Part shown: positions 1 to 10,978 of the stretch, piece after piece
Layout: every line of letters begins with the position of its first letter
Position numbering within the stretch: position 1 is the first letter of the stretch
Origin: Dryomyza anilis
Lineage: Eukaryota; Arthropoda; Insecta; Diptera; Dryomyzidae
DNA: 64,000 bases
Direction: 5' to 3'
Assembly: GCA_951804985.1 (NCBI GenBank)
Contig: OX638133.1
Span: 4,794,501-4,858,500 of the forward strand
Notes under the pieces: generated by a model
Told to the model about the DNA's origin: nothing
The model's input: the letters and a program-made list of their open reading frames with translations, nothing else
Database searches by the model: none
Position numbers and translations under genes: made by a program

Positions 1-880
1 TTAACAATTAATTATTGGCAATTATTGTGGTTATATATATATTCGATAACATTTATAATTTTTTACTATTTTTTATAGATTTTTTTTTTAAATTTTGAAA
101 ATAAAATTAAAATAAAATTTTATGAATAAAAACTTTTTTAAGCTTTTATCGCTTTAACACAATCTTAAAAATTCTCAATTATTTGATTAAATTAAAAAAT
201 GTACTTTACCAAACATAATAATAGCTTTTAAAAGATTTTATTTATAAAATGTAACGTTGAAAGCTTTTTAAATTTGCATAAAATCGTTTATTTCATTAGT
301 AAAATAAGCTTTGCAAACTTTTATATGTAATTTTAAGCTTATATAACAATGTAACATTGAAAAGCTTTCATTGCTATTTGCATATAATCGCTTATTTCAT
401 AAGTAAAACAAAGCTTTTTAAAATTTGATGTGTAATTTTAAGCATTTTTTTAATATCAGATATCAAAATGTATCTTTATTTTATTCATATAAAATTATTT
501 TTTATTTTATTTCAAAATTAAATTTCACATTTGTTAATGAATTAAAACCAAAGCGCAGAAGCTTTTCTCACATTCTATATTTCACATTATATATTTCAAT
601 ACTACGAGGTCTAGAATTATTTATAATATCTACGATAAAATTTAAATATTAAATCTTTTAAAGCTTTTTAAATACATATTCGCATACTTATCGATACCTT
701 ACAGGCAGAACATCGTAACCATCATTTTGGGAATTTTTTCGGAAACCTCTTTATGAGTATAATGTCCCTGCAAAGTCATATTTTTGAATTTCGTGGTCCA
801 AATTTGAAATAAAGCCAAATAACTCTTATTATCGTAATAACATTTTTGAAAAATGTTGGTTACAATACAATTTTTAATCC
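1..880. other. AT-rich non-coding DNA with clustered AAGCTT motifs
   Basis: No gene is visible. Between about 130 and 680 the hexamer AAGCTT, usually extended to AAAGCTTTT, occurs roughly ten times, often followed by TTAAA. That is far more than expected in such AT-rich sequence. A similar cluster appears near 61,740-61,870. It may be a decayed element built from a short palindrome, like others in this window. The single 75-codon frame here is low-complexity and not credible as a gene. Confidence 0.4.
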
Positions 881-899
881 AATTCTGTGCGCTGTATAA

Positions 900-1980
900 G
901 GTTTTGCGAAGGCATTCGAACTAGAGATGGGCGCGTGCCGTGATTTTTTCGTGTCACGCCCGAAAATTTGAGTACGTGCGTGAAAATCTCCGTGCGTGCC
1001 CGTGCCTTTTTTATAGTTTCTACTTTTTGCAAAGTTATATAATTTTTAAAAAAAGGTCTATGCGTCATATTTTCATTTTTTAAACACCGTGTATTTTCAA
1101 ACCTATTGACTGAAGGTAAATAAAAAAAAAGTGTGCTTATTTTAATAAGCAAGCCACAAAATAAAAAATTAAGCAAATCCAGAGTGCACCTGAATATTTT
1201 TGATGAAATCCGTTCGATTTGAAAAAGAATGCCTCATATTTGACCTCGTCTCGTGCGTGAGCCGTACCAGGCAATTTTTTCAAAAATGAAGATGTCCTTC
1301 GGGTACTGACTGCGCATGACCTTTCCTGAGGATTTGTGTCTCTTGCATATCTTTCGCTTTTTGACTGAGCTAAATTCGACAATTATCTCTTGACTGGAGA
1401 CAAGAAGATCGTCTGGTATTTTAACCTTTTCTTAAAAATCTGATCTTTTAGTTTTACTTATGGATTTAAAAGAATAAAACTTAATTTTTGAATTATTTAT
1501 TACAGGGACTAAAACCTATTGGAATATCGGTGCCGGCTCGGGTTCCAAGATTTTTGAAATTGTGGTTCCGATTCCGGTTTCAACCAACAAATTAAATGGG
1601 TTTCGAGTCCGGTTCTTTGCGTTCCCTGACAGGGACTATAATATTTGTTCCGGTTCTGGTTCCGTTATATAGCGGTACCGATTCCAACCAGAAAAAATAT
1701 ATGTTCCGATTCCAGTTCCGGTTCAACACATTTTTAATATCGATTCTGGTTTCAAAAATCTAAATGGTTCCGGTATTATTTTTCGAGTTTCGCTTGTTTT
1801 TCATGGTTTTCCGTGATTTTTTTCGTGTTTTGTCGTGTTTCTTCGTGTCTTTTAAAAACCCGTGTTTTATCGTGCTTCTTGTGCGTGCCTGTAAATTTAC
1901 TCGTCGGGCTCATGCTCGTGCGTGTCACCTATCGGCGTGCCCGTACTATCAAAAACAGGCACGCGTTTAAAAGCATTTAA
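900..1980. repeat. CGTG-rich and GGTTCC-rich low-complexity region
   Basis: Two flanks (about 918-1010 and 1790-1975) are packed with CGTGC, CGTGCG and CGTGTTT words. The centre (about 1525-1765) is a degenerate hexanucleotide array of GGTTCC/GATTCC/CGGTTCC. The middle part (1020-1500) is ordinary AT-rich DNA. The CGTG words are almost all on one strand, so this is closer to a decayed tandem repeat than to a palindrome array. The two reverse-strand frames of 100 and 81 codons crossing it carry no recognisable domain and are not called. Confidence 0.5.
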
Positions 1981-2291
1981 AAGTTTTATATTAAATTTTA
2001 CAATTCTAATCTATATATATAAAACTCTTGGTCCGTCTGTCGATCTGTCTGTCTGTTTGTTCCAGAACCACGTCTAAACCGCTGAACCGATTTAACTGAA
2101 ATTTTGTAACAGGATACTAGGAGTCCGGAGGGTGTCATAGACTATATATGGGCGCGATTGGGTAAAGGGGCGTGGCACCTCCCATACAACCTAAACATTC
2201 CAAACGACATAACTCAGCGCAAACACAAGCTAAAAAGATGAAACAAAAAACTCAAATACAGAAAAAATATACAAAAGCAACCACACCACAT

Positions 2292-2430
2292 TAAAACTCA
2301 CCACACTAAAATTCACCACACTAAAAATCACCACACTAAAATTCACCACACTAAAACTCACCACACTAAAACTTACCACACTAAAACTCACCACAATAAA
2401 ATTGACCACACTAAAACTCACCACAATAAA
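2292..2430 (+). repeat. 15-bp minisatellite 1 inside Helitron (CTCACCACACTAAAA)
   Basis: About nine units of CTCACCACACTAAAA with small variations, for example ATTCACCACACTAAA. The same array in the second Helitron copy (about 44,250-44,545, reverse strand) is roughly twice as long, so copy number varies between insertions. Confidence 0.9.
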
Positions 2431-2437
2431 ATGTCCA

Positions 2438-2600
2438 CTGTGAAAAACTCTACGGGGAAGAATTCTACGGGTAAGAAATCTACCGGGAACAATTCTACCG
2501 GGATGAGTTCAACGGGAAGATTTATTCCGGGAAGAATTCTACCGGGAAGAATTCTACGGGAAAGCGTTCTATGGGGAAGAATTTTACGGGGAAGTCTGAG
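2438..2600 (+). repeat. 15-bp minisatellite 2 inside Helitron (GGGAAGAATTCTACC)
   Basis: About eleven degenerate units of GGGAAGAATTCTACC directly follow minisatellite 1. Unit length is again exactly 15 bp although the sequence is unrelated. The counterpart on the reverse strand is at about 44,098-44,230. The 61-codon frame through it is simply the repeat translated. Confidence 0.88.
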
Positions 2601-2799
2601 AAAAAATTGTCTTTGAGAAAAGTTGTTTTGGCGGAGAATTATTATTTGGTTACTACATTTATAAAACCAACAAAAAAACTTTCACAGCCAAGCACGGGCC
2701 CCTGATATAAATAATAAAAATGTTTTTTATATTAATAAAATCGCTCCATATCTTTTAATTCACAAAATCTTGGCACGAGTCGTGCACGGGTCCAGCTAG

Positions 2800-3965
2800 T
2801 GCCTATTATAAAATCATAAAAATCTCATAAATGTAAAAAAAAAAAAAAAGTTCTTGGTAATTACAAAATAAATGTTTTCGTTTTTATGTATGAGTTTTTA
2901 ATTAATTTTTATTATACATATTTAAATTTTTTTCATTCAAATAAATAAAAAAGAACATATAAAACATATTTTGTAAATTAAATAATTAAGTATTCAAAAT
3001 TAACGCTTTTAAAGCTTTTTCCATATTTTATATTTTGTGATTTTTTGATACTTTTTTACGTTTAGAGACGTGTTTCGTATTTTTTGTCAAACACATTTTA
3101 GCTATGGAATAAACAATATCCTGTATAATTTTGAAAGCTCTATTAAAAATGTTTAGGGATTTTTAAGAAATTTGCGCGATTTACTAAAACGAGGTTTTGT
3201 ATACTTCATATTTAATTAAAGCAACATAAAATATTTCAAATATTTAACAATACTTTTCAAATTAGCATAACTAATGTAAATAAAAGTATTAAATTTAAAG
3301 ACTTTGAAGAAAATAATGGATTTTGTAACAAATTTCGTATCGCTGCTATTATTTTTCACACCAAAATTCAATACTCATTTACGAAAGATACCATATTTTT
3401 TGAAATAGGTTAAGAATATGGCAAAATAAGACGGCATTGTAATAACATAATTCCAATATATGTAAATTATAAAAATATTGTATTATTCTTATTACGCAAC
3501 ACTTCTAAAAAATGGAATTTATAATTTATGGAAGAGCGCTGCTATTATTTTTCACACAGCTGTAAATGATCAATTTCGAAATTTAGGTTTTTTTACTTTT
3601 TAAATTTATCATACACAAAAATTATAAGTTTAAGCTTTTTATTCTATGTTTGAAGTATACACTATATTGTTTGTTTTTAATACACATATCGGTTGGCATT
3701 ATTATTTTAATAATATGTATTATTACTGAAATCATTTATGAGTTTTTTTTTTCAATTTTGATGAAAATTTGTTATGAAATATTAAAGTAGAAATTTTGGC
3801 TTAATATGCTTGATTACTGCCTTTAGAGCCTTTTTATTCAAATAATCTTCATAATCACGTATTCCCATAAATCCCATCTGCTCCAGTAATGCAGTTTATG
3901 AGTGGCACTCTATTAACTCTATTTTGAACCCAACCTACGACTTGGAAGAACCAAAAAAAAAAAGA
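2800..3965. other. AT-rich non-coding stretch
   Basis: No gene, RNA or clear element end is visible. It contains an A-run at about 2837-2850 and a duplicated segment (see 3341-3557). Otherwise it is unremarkable AT-rich DNA between the Helitron and a GC-richer island. Confidence 0.4.
3341..3557 (+). repeat. Perfect 21-bp direct repeat, 196 bp apart
   Basis: The 21-mer starting CGCTGCTATTATTTTTCACA is present at 3341-3361 and exactly again at 3537-3557. The bases before each copy are also similar (AATGGA...), so these look like the conserved cores of two diverged tandem copies of a unit of about 196 bp. Confidence 0.7.
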
Positions 3966-3969
3966 AATA

Positions 3970-4500
3970 TATAACAATGATACTGGAACGTACAACATCG
4001 ATAGCCAACGCTATTTTGGAGTACAGCCTCATTTCCAGACATTGTTTATGAGAGCGCTGTCAGGCATCTACATTAACACGTGGCACCCATGCGGCGCAGT
4101 ACATGCTGCATGTAGACGAGACCTAGTGTAGGTCTAGACCCCTCTGCCCTCCTCGCACTACTTCCTATCGTTCGACGCTATAAAGTAGCCACCTTGCGTT
4201 ACCCTTAAGCCAGGACCTACCAACCATCTTTGAACGCGTAGGTCGGACGAATTTCACTTTTTACATTGAAATGTTCTGTGGTCGGTCTGTGAATTATTTA
4301 TTTTGCATTCTGTGTGTTTTGAGCATATTTGTAAATTTTATTGGAATACCCGCTGTCATGGCGTGAAATCCATATGAGTTTGATTAATTGTCAGGTAGCC
4401 AAGTGTGGCCGATAAGGGCAGCCAGTAGTGGAGGTGCTTTGTCAGTATTAAAAATGGCATTTTTATGTGGGGGAACGAAATTCACAGGCAGCTAGCAGCC
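3970..4500 (+). other. GC-richer island with TATA-like box; possible LTR remnant
   Basis: This segment is clearly richer in G+C than its surroundings and contains a TATA-like box, GCTATAAAG, at about 4180. No paired repeat, primer-binding site or retrotransposon coding frame is visible nearby. A solo LTR or a fragment of host regulatory DNA are both possible, and I cannot choose between them. No credible coding frame crosses it. Confidence 0.2.
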
Positions 4501-4604
4501 TTATAGGGATCTTATTGAATGGCATAATCAAAAATACATAATAATAATTAATTATTTAAATTAATTTAAAATCAAGTAAAGAGGATGTTTCAACAAGTCT
4601 GAAG

Positions 4605-6385
4605 ATCATTAAGATTCAATATACAAATTTGAAGCGAGGCAGCATTCGAAAAGCAAAAAGTGGGAGTTTTGGAATCGAAGCATTATTCGAAAAGCAAAGA
4701 GCGAAAGTATTGCTATCAAGGCGACATTTAAAAAGCAAAGAATGAGAGTTTTAGAATCGAAGCAGCATTCAAAAAGCAAAGAGCGAAAGTATTTGTAACG
4801 AGGCAGCATTCGAAAAGCAAAGAGCGAAAGTATTTTTAACTAAGCAGTATTCGAAAAGCAGAGAGTGAGAGTTTTGGATTCCAAGCAGCATTCGAAAAAC
4901 AAAGAGCGAAAGTATTTCTATGGAGGCAGTATTTAGAAAACAAAGAGTGAAAGTTTTGAAATCGAGACAGCATTTGAAAAGCAAAGAGCGAAAGTATTTT
5001 TAACGAGGCAGCATTTAAAAAGCAAAGAGTGAGAGTTTCGGAATAGAAGCAGCATTCGAAAAGCAAAGAGCGAAAGTATTTTTAACTAGGCAGTATTCGA
5101 AAAGCAGAGAGTGAGAGTTTTGGATTCCAAGCAGCATTCGAAAAACAAAGAGCAAAAGTATTTCTATGGAGGCAGCATTTGGAAAACAAAGAGGCAGCAT
5201 TTAAAAAGCAAAGAATGAGAGTTTTGGAATTGAATCAGCATTTAAAAAGCAAAGAGTGAACGTATTTGTTACGAGGCAGTATTCGAAAAGCAGAGAGTGA
5301 GAGTTTTGGAATCGAAGCAGCATTCAAAAAGCAAAGTGCGATGGTATTTGTAACGAGGCAGCATTTGAAAAGTAAAAAGTGATAGTTTTGGAATCGTGAC
5401 AGCATTTAAAAAGCAAAGAGCGAAAGTATTTCTACCGAGGCAGCATTTAAAAAGCAAAGAGTTAGAGTTTTGGAATCGAAGCATCATTTAAAAAGCAAAT
5501 AGCGAAAGTATTTGTAACGAGGCAGCATTTAAAAAGCAAATAGTGAGAGTTTCGGAATCGAAGCAGCATTAAAAAAGCAAAGAGCGAAAGTATTTTTAAC
5601 GAGGCAGCATTCGAAAAGCAGAGAGTGAGAGTTTTTGAATCGAAGCAGCATTCAAAAAGAAAAGAGCGAAAGTATTTTTAACGAGGCAGCATTGTAAAAG
5701 CAAAGAGTAAGAGTTTTAGAATCGAGGCAGCATTCAAAAAGCAAAGACCGACAGTGTTTGTAACGAGCCATCATTCGAAGAGCAGCGAGTGAGAGTTTTG
5801 GAATCGAGGCAGTATTCGAAAAGCAAAGAGTGAGAGTTTTTGAATCAAAGTAGCCTTTAAAAAGCAAAGAGTGAGATTTTTAGAATCGAGGCAGAATTCA
5901 AAAAGCAAAGTACGTAAGTATTTGTAACGAGGCATCATTCGAAGATCATCGAGTGACAGTTTTGGAATTGAGGCAGCATTCAAAAAGCAAAGAGTAAAAA
6001 AATTTCTTACGTGACAGTATTCGAAAAGCTAAGATTAAGAGTTTTTGAATCAAAGAAGCCTTTAAAAAGCAAAGAGTAAGATTTTTAAAATCGAGGCAGC
6101 ATTGAGATCGAAAGTATTTGTATCGAAACAACATTTAAAAAGCAAAGAGTAAGAGTTTTGAATCGAAGCAGTATTCGAAAAGCAAAGAGCAAGAGTATTT
6201 GTATCACAACAGCATTTAAAAACAAAGAGTGAGAGTTTTGCAATCGAAGCATCATTCAAAAGTCAAAGAGCAAAAGTTTTTTTAACGAGGTAGCATTCGA
6301 AAAGTGAGAGTTTTGGAATCGAAGCATTATTTAAAAATCAAAGAGTCTGATTTTTGGAATCAAATTACTTATCATTTAATGAACA
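4605..6385 (+). repeat. Dimeric 41-bp satellite array (about 43 monomers)
   Basis: Successive GCAGCATT words are spaced 41 bp apart (4762, 4803, 4844, 4885, 4926 and on). Two monomer types tend to alternate: type A contains GAGTGAGAGTTTTGGAATC and type B contains GAGCGAAAGTATTTGTAAC. They share a GCAGCATTCGAAAAGCAAA core, giving an 82-bp higher-order dimer. Monomers are visibly diverged and some are shortened near 5185 and 6100-6330. All reverse-strand frames of 61-76 codons here are the satellite read in different phases, not genes. Confidence 0.93.
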
Positions 6386-7850
6386 AGGAGTAAGAGTTTT
6401 GGAAGTTTTGTAAACAAAATCGAAAGTTTTTAATTGCTCGAGCAATTTAAAAATTCTTTAAAACAAGTTTTGTAAATTACTGCATTTTATTAATTCTAAA
6501 AAATTTCAAATAAATTTTCAGAAAAATTAGGAAAAACAGATTTTGATGCAAAATAAGCAAGAGCATTATATAGTAATTTTTTTTATTTTGTAGAGTATAG
6601 AGTCAAAAAATAGCAATCGCGAATTTTATTGAAATGATGAATGGGATGTTTATTATAACATTTTTTTCTTGTTTTATAGAGTAGTGTGTTATTAGCGCTG
6701 CAATCGATAAATTTTTCATTTGCCATAAATTTCTGTTAACTTAAAAAAAATATATGAAAAATTATCCTGCGCCAGACTTACAGCAATTAGCATCGACATT
6801 TCAAGGACTCTTTCGACCACCTTCGACCATGATGTGGTCGTCATCGTCTTCGCCATCGTTCATCAAATGACCATTTTAAGCAGCCGCCTTTGTTCGTCGC
6901 GGCCACCACCGCTACATTGTTATGTACTCCATACAAAAAAGCAGCAACTAACATTAATTCTCCGGCAACAATCTGTGCATTTTTATCGCCATGGCGACAT
7001 TACACTCGTAAGTGTTGCCAACTACTGTGTAGGGGCCAATGTTGCCAGCGGCAGCAACCACTAAAAGTGTGGCAAAGCACTTTATGTGTATTTGTGGCGG
7101 GAAATTAATGGCTTTGTCATAATTTCTGTAGATGCAGACAAAGGCTTAGATCGAGCGGCTTTGTTTGGCGACGGATTTATTTGTGTGTTCTAGAAGTTTA
7201 TTTATAGATTGCGAAAATGGGAAATATGTGGATTGAGTCAGTAAAACAGCGTAGATGGTAAAGTATTGTAATGGAGGCATCAATATAATTGAAATATATT
7301 TTCAGATGGCAGAATTATTGAATTGTTCTTATATTAATCGTAATAATATGGCAATCCCTAATAGAAATTTAACTTTTTCTGTTAGACATAATCATGACCA
7401 GATCAATGTAAATTTCCAAAACATTCACCAATCATGTTCATCATATAACTGGCCAGGTTATCGCAAGGATACAATTCAATGATCAATTCCCCATAAATAC
7501 CTGATTTATATAATGTAGGATATGGTTATTTACTTTATACAATACATACTCGAAAAAAGTATATTTAGAATCACAACGATTCCAAGATTCCACTCAACAC
7601 GATTTCAGCTATGATCATTAAATCATTATTTTTATATACATCCCGGGTACCTACTGATTTTATCTGCATACTCAATTTTTTTGTGAAAATTGCATTCAAA
7701 ATATTAGTCAAACTTCAGTAAATTCTTAGTATTAAAAAACAAATAAAAAAAACTTCTTTTTCAAATGAGGTATTTGGTCGGGCCTCAGACACAAGCGACC
7801 AATCTTGCCCATTTGAAATACCAGACAGCGTATTACTATAAGTAATTTAA
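6386..7850. other. Unique-looking non-coding DNA, GC-richer at 6770-7100
   Basis: No recognisable gene. The 6770-7100 part has near-normal base composition with CACC/GCAGC words, as in conserved fly non-coding DNA. Its overlapping 76- and 72-codon frames share no domain with known proteins. Around 7390-7480 there is a segment (ATCATGACCAGATCA, later TATAACTGG) with a similar counterpart at 52,368-52,430, suggesting an old dispersed repeat. Confidence 0.35.
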
Positions 7851-7938
7851 CTGCGGAGTTTCATTGATTAATCTTTTCTAGTTTTCCTGTAATCATGATT
7901 TCAACAAATAGGAGGTCACACTCTGATCAAGAAAATAT
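7851..7938 (-). mobile_element. Degraded DINE-1-like fragment
   Basis: The words TTTCATTGAT, TTTTCCTGTAATCATGATTTC and GGAGGTCACACTCTGATCAAG line up with the core of the DINE-1-like copy at 27,099-27,833, which reads GGAGGTCATGCTGATCAAG. The GTCY microsatellite and both ends are missing. It abuts the SINE at 7950. Confidence 0.55.
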
Positions 7939-7949
7939 GAGGAGCTCAT

Positions 7950-8066
7950 TTCCCAAACGTGCTATGTTTCTATGAAAAGATGTTGTTAGCCAAAGTCCAG
8001 GCTTAAACCGGGGACCTTTCGGCTCGCAGTCCAACGCACTAAACACTGAGCTACCGCGGCTACACG
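7950..8066 (-). mobile_element. tRNA-derived SINE, copy A
   Basis: Read on the reverse strand, the head has a pol III A-box-like word (TAGCTCAGTGTTTAG) and, after GGACTGCGAGCCGAAAGG, a B-box-like word (CGGTTTAAGCC). The tail continues TTGGCTAACAACATCTTTTC and ATAGAAACATAG. The same head-plus-tail order occurs at 18,495 and 47,560, so this is a dispersed family and not a tRNA gene: the tRNA fold is incomplete and the tail is unrelated. It sits inside a roughly 25-bp inverted repeat (7932-7958 against 8255-8282). Confidence 0.7.
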
Positions 8067-8650
8067 AAGATAGGTTTAGTAAAGATAGGTTTAGTAAAAC
8101 CTGAATTACTGTTACTCAATGGTAGAATCAAATTGAATCAAAGGTGTTTTCCACTCCTAATATTTTCGTTAACTCGTTAGTATATTCACTTTTTTTAAAT
8201 GATCTATTTCTGCCTTATATTTGTAAATAAAGTCATTTTATTTTTCAGTGGTTAGACGTTTTGGAAATGAACTCCTCATATATATTTTCAATAACGGAAA
8301 TCTTTAAATTAAATACGTTCTCGGCCTTGCTAGCTTAATATAAGTTAGTTGGATGAAAAGGGTTTAAGTAAGACAAAGGTAGAGTTTGTTTCTAAAGTTG
8401 CATATTTTCTGCAAATACCAAAAAATTCGGCGAAATGTTCTTTTTAAATTACACAAAATTTTACAACTTAAAAATTGTACCATTAACATCTGTTTCGCTG
8501 GAAATATTCCCCATATATTGCAAAAAAAATTGTACACATTTTGTCTCGAGCAGGTTTTTGTAGAATTTTTTCAGATTTTGTAGAATATAACGGTAGATTT
8601 TTCGGAATATGTTTGGGACATATGTTTGGGAAAATATGCACTTTTTTTAA

Positions 8651-9049
8651 CACACAGAAAACTGATTTGTTGAGGCCGCTTACTAAATTTCCCTACAACA
8701 TGCGGTTGTGGCAACCTCCTAGTCAACAATCATGAGATTGTTTCAACCGCCAAGTCAGCAAGCACGAGGTTATTGCAACCCACATGAGGTTGCCGTTTGT
8801 AATTTACATTGTTAATATAAAACGTACTCATTTGCCATAACAAATGCACAAATCCAATTTTGACAAAATGAAATATGTAATCATTAGGTTAAAGTAATCG
8901 AATATAATGTTGCGCGAACTATCATAACGGTTATAGTAAACTATGCCACGTTCATTTTAATGGCATGAGGTTACAACAAATGTATTTCGGTTGCGACAAT
9001 AAAACGTTGGTTCGATTAACTTCATGATAACAGAGGATTTTTCATTGTG
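8651..9049. mobile_element. MITE-like element with GGTTG/CAACC keyword
   Basis: The left end CACACAGAAAACTG and the right end CAGAGGATTTTTCATTGTG are imperfect inverted copies (CACAatGAAAAAT on the reverse strand). The interior repeats GGTTG or CAACC about ten times, often as GGTTG-n-GCAACC or CATGAGGTTG. This layout (CAC..AGAAAA ends with an interior of one short palindromic word) matches several other elements in the window. No coding capacity. Confidence 0.4.
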
Positions 9050-9116
9050 ATGTATACACATCGGCCCTGTCATAAATATTGTCTCGGGTTGGCTGTCAAA
9101 TTTTGTTGAATATTAC

Positions 9117-9200
9117 AGGCAGATTTCCTTGATATTTTGGTAAGCGGTATCAAATGGACGCAAACTCCGCTTTTGTATGTAAATTGACAAATAATTTGTC
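9117..9200 (+). repeat. Dispersed repeat 'C', fragment 1
   Basis: GGCAGATTTCC..GATATTTTGGTA and, further on, ACGCAAACTCCGCTTTTGTATG resemble segments at 27,061-27,090 (GCAGATTTCCGCAATATTTT) and 27,848-27,867 (CAAACTCCGCCTTTGTCTGC). Ends and nature are unknown. The 73-codon frame that starts at 9154 includes this repeat and is not called a gene. Confidence 0.4.
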
Positions 9201-10978
9201 TAGGCTACGGAATGAAATTGTTAACATGTTTTTCCGTAATATGTTGCAGTTCTTATATGACTGTAATGACAAAATATTATTTATTATTAGAACTTTGAAG
9301 ACAGATTCTCAGCACATTTTGGTGACGGGAAGAATTAACACTCTGCCTTTGCCTGTATTTAAAATTTTTAAATAAAGGTTTCTGAACTGCCTTGAATTTT
9401 GTCGAGCTCAGAGTTGATTTGGAACTTTCAAATTTCCTTCATCAAAGTGCCAGCATATAAAATTTATGTCATAAATTTATGTCCAAAATTTATTTATGTA
9501 TAGCATAAACAAAGACTAGTTTTTGTAGTGCATTAATCGATTTAAACAATAGAATGATTTATTTAATATCAATTAAAAAATGCAAATCCAAATTTATTGT
9601 ATTTCTTTTTTTTAATATTTTAAAATTCAGTTAAGTATAAGAAATAATAATTAATTGATAAATGCAGAACCTACTCGTATAAAAAACATTAAATGATATA
9701 AGTTGATTTGAGCATTTTGGTCATTTGAATAATTTTTAATTATAATAAATGATTAAAATGCTTGATGTAGAAACAAAAAACTAATAAATAAAATACAGAA
9801 AAAGATTTACATAGCATTTTGTTAGCCTTTTCGAAACCACAAAATTCTCAACATAAAAGAAAAACATGAAATTTGAAGCCAACTATTAAAGAATTCTGCG
9901 AAGAAACTACTCATCAAAAATTTGACTTTTAGGCCTAAAAAAACTCTCGTTTTTTTATTGTTCTTTTTTATTTCATGTGTTTTTTTTTTTGATTTTGATT
10001 TGATTGTCGGAACACCTAGTTGCTCTAGCAGCTTTTAGGCCATAACGTACCCAAATAATAAACGTCAGGCATCAAAAGAATCGCAAAACCAGCCTTTTTT
10101 TTCCAGTCATTATATATTTTATTTATTTTTCTGTACATCTTTAAAATATTTAATATTTCTTGTTATCTGTTGACGTAGCTTTTTTATTGTCGTTGAATTT
10201 AAAATATATATTTCTTATTTTAATTTTAATTAAATACAGCAGCTCGGTATTAATTTGAATTTGCCTTTTAGTCGAGCTTAAAGCTAACACATTTTTTTTG
10301 TTCTTTTTTAGAATAAGAATTAAAACTAGTTTAATACAAGTTACTATTATTAATAAAAAACGAAGCTGAAGAAGTGAAAAAGAAGTTTTTTTAATGAAAA
10401 GACTGAGTGTTATAAGGGTTAAAGTGTACGGGAGGGGGTTGTGGTGTGTTTAGCGTCAAGGTCAGGCAGTTGCTGGTGCGGTTAAGTCAAACAGTTTGTG
10501 CCTGCTTTTGGCCAACACCATTGACATCGGCTTCAACCCAAGTTGAGCACAGCATTCCGTTGACTTGATTATGGTATTCGTCGTCGATTTGCATACTCGA
10601 TCTTTAGTTTAGTTACTTTGATTATGTGGTGTGCTATTCTAATTTGTGATTTAAATAAATTGCGATAATATTAAGTTTTAGAAATGTGATATTCTATATA
10701 TTTTCAAATGTGACAACGTCGCGTGTTGAACGCGTTTCTGTGCATGTGCGGCGTGCGTGATATGTTTAGACGTTTTAAACACCATTCAGACAGGAATACA
10801 AAGTTATTGCTCGAGCAGGTTCAGTTGGGCAAAAAAATATATAGAAAAATTTATAAAAAATTTCATTTCATAAAAGATTCAATGTTTTTTTTTTGTTATT
10901 TTATAAATTTTCTATAATATACTAAAGAAAATGCAAATGTTTAACAAAAAATGTGCTTAATGGAAATGATGTTTGGTT
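9201..10978. other. AT-rich non-coding DNA with a GC-richer patch at 10,420-10,570
   Basis: No gene or complete element is visible. The patch at 10,420-10,570 has balanced composition and holds a TCAAGGTCA nuclear-receptor-type half site. Elsewhere there are only T/A-rich runs. The 64-codon frame at 10,723-10,917 has no recognisable feature. Confidence 0.35.
10456..10464 (+). promoter_or_regulatory. TCAAGGTCA, FTZ-F1/ERR-type half site (candidate)
   Basis: The nonamer matches the extended half site bound by monomeric nuclear receptors of the FTZ-F1 and ERR groups. It lies in a GC-richer island within AT-rich DNA. A single 9-mer in 64 kb can occur by chance, so this is only a candidate. Confidence 0.2.

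Larger units (their letters stand above)
2010..2799 (+). mobile_element. Non-autonomous Helitron, complete 790 bp copy
   Basis: Both termini are classical. The 5' end starts TCTATATATATAAAA after an A, and the 3' end finishes in CTAG (2796-2799) before a T, giving the A|T insertion site. A hairpin (GCACG-AGT-CGTGC, 2773-2785) lies 10 bases before CTAG, as expected for the Helitron terminator. The left part has the GTCCGTCTGTC block common in insect Helitrons. The interior holds two different 15-bp minisatellites and no Rep/helicase frame, so it depends on an autonomous relative. A second copy lies at 43,904 on the other strand. Confidence 0.88.

Noticed and set aside
3970..4500. Full LTR retrotransposon or solo LTR
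   Set aside because: No second LTR, target duplication, primer-binding site or gag/pol frame is visible; kept only as a low-confidence GC-richer island.
4609..6259. Tandem reverse-strand frames with LFECC/LCFLNAA-like repeated peptides
   Set aside because: Translations of the 41-bp satellite in different phases; the unit is not a multiple of three, so no constant peptide repeat exists.
7990..8063. Possible tRNA gene on the minus strand
   Set aside because: A- and B-box-like words exist, but the acceptor and anticodon stems do not pair properly and the same non-tRNA tail follows at two other loci, so a SINE is the better explanation.
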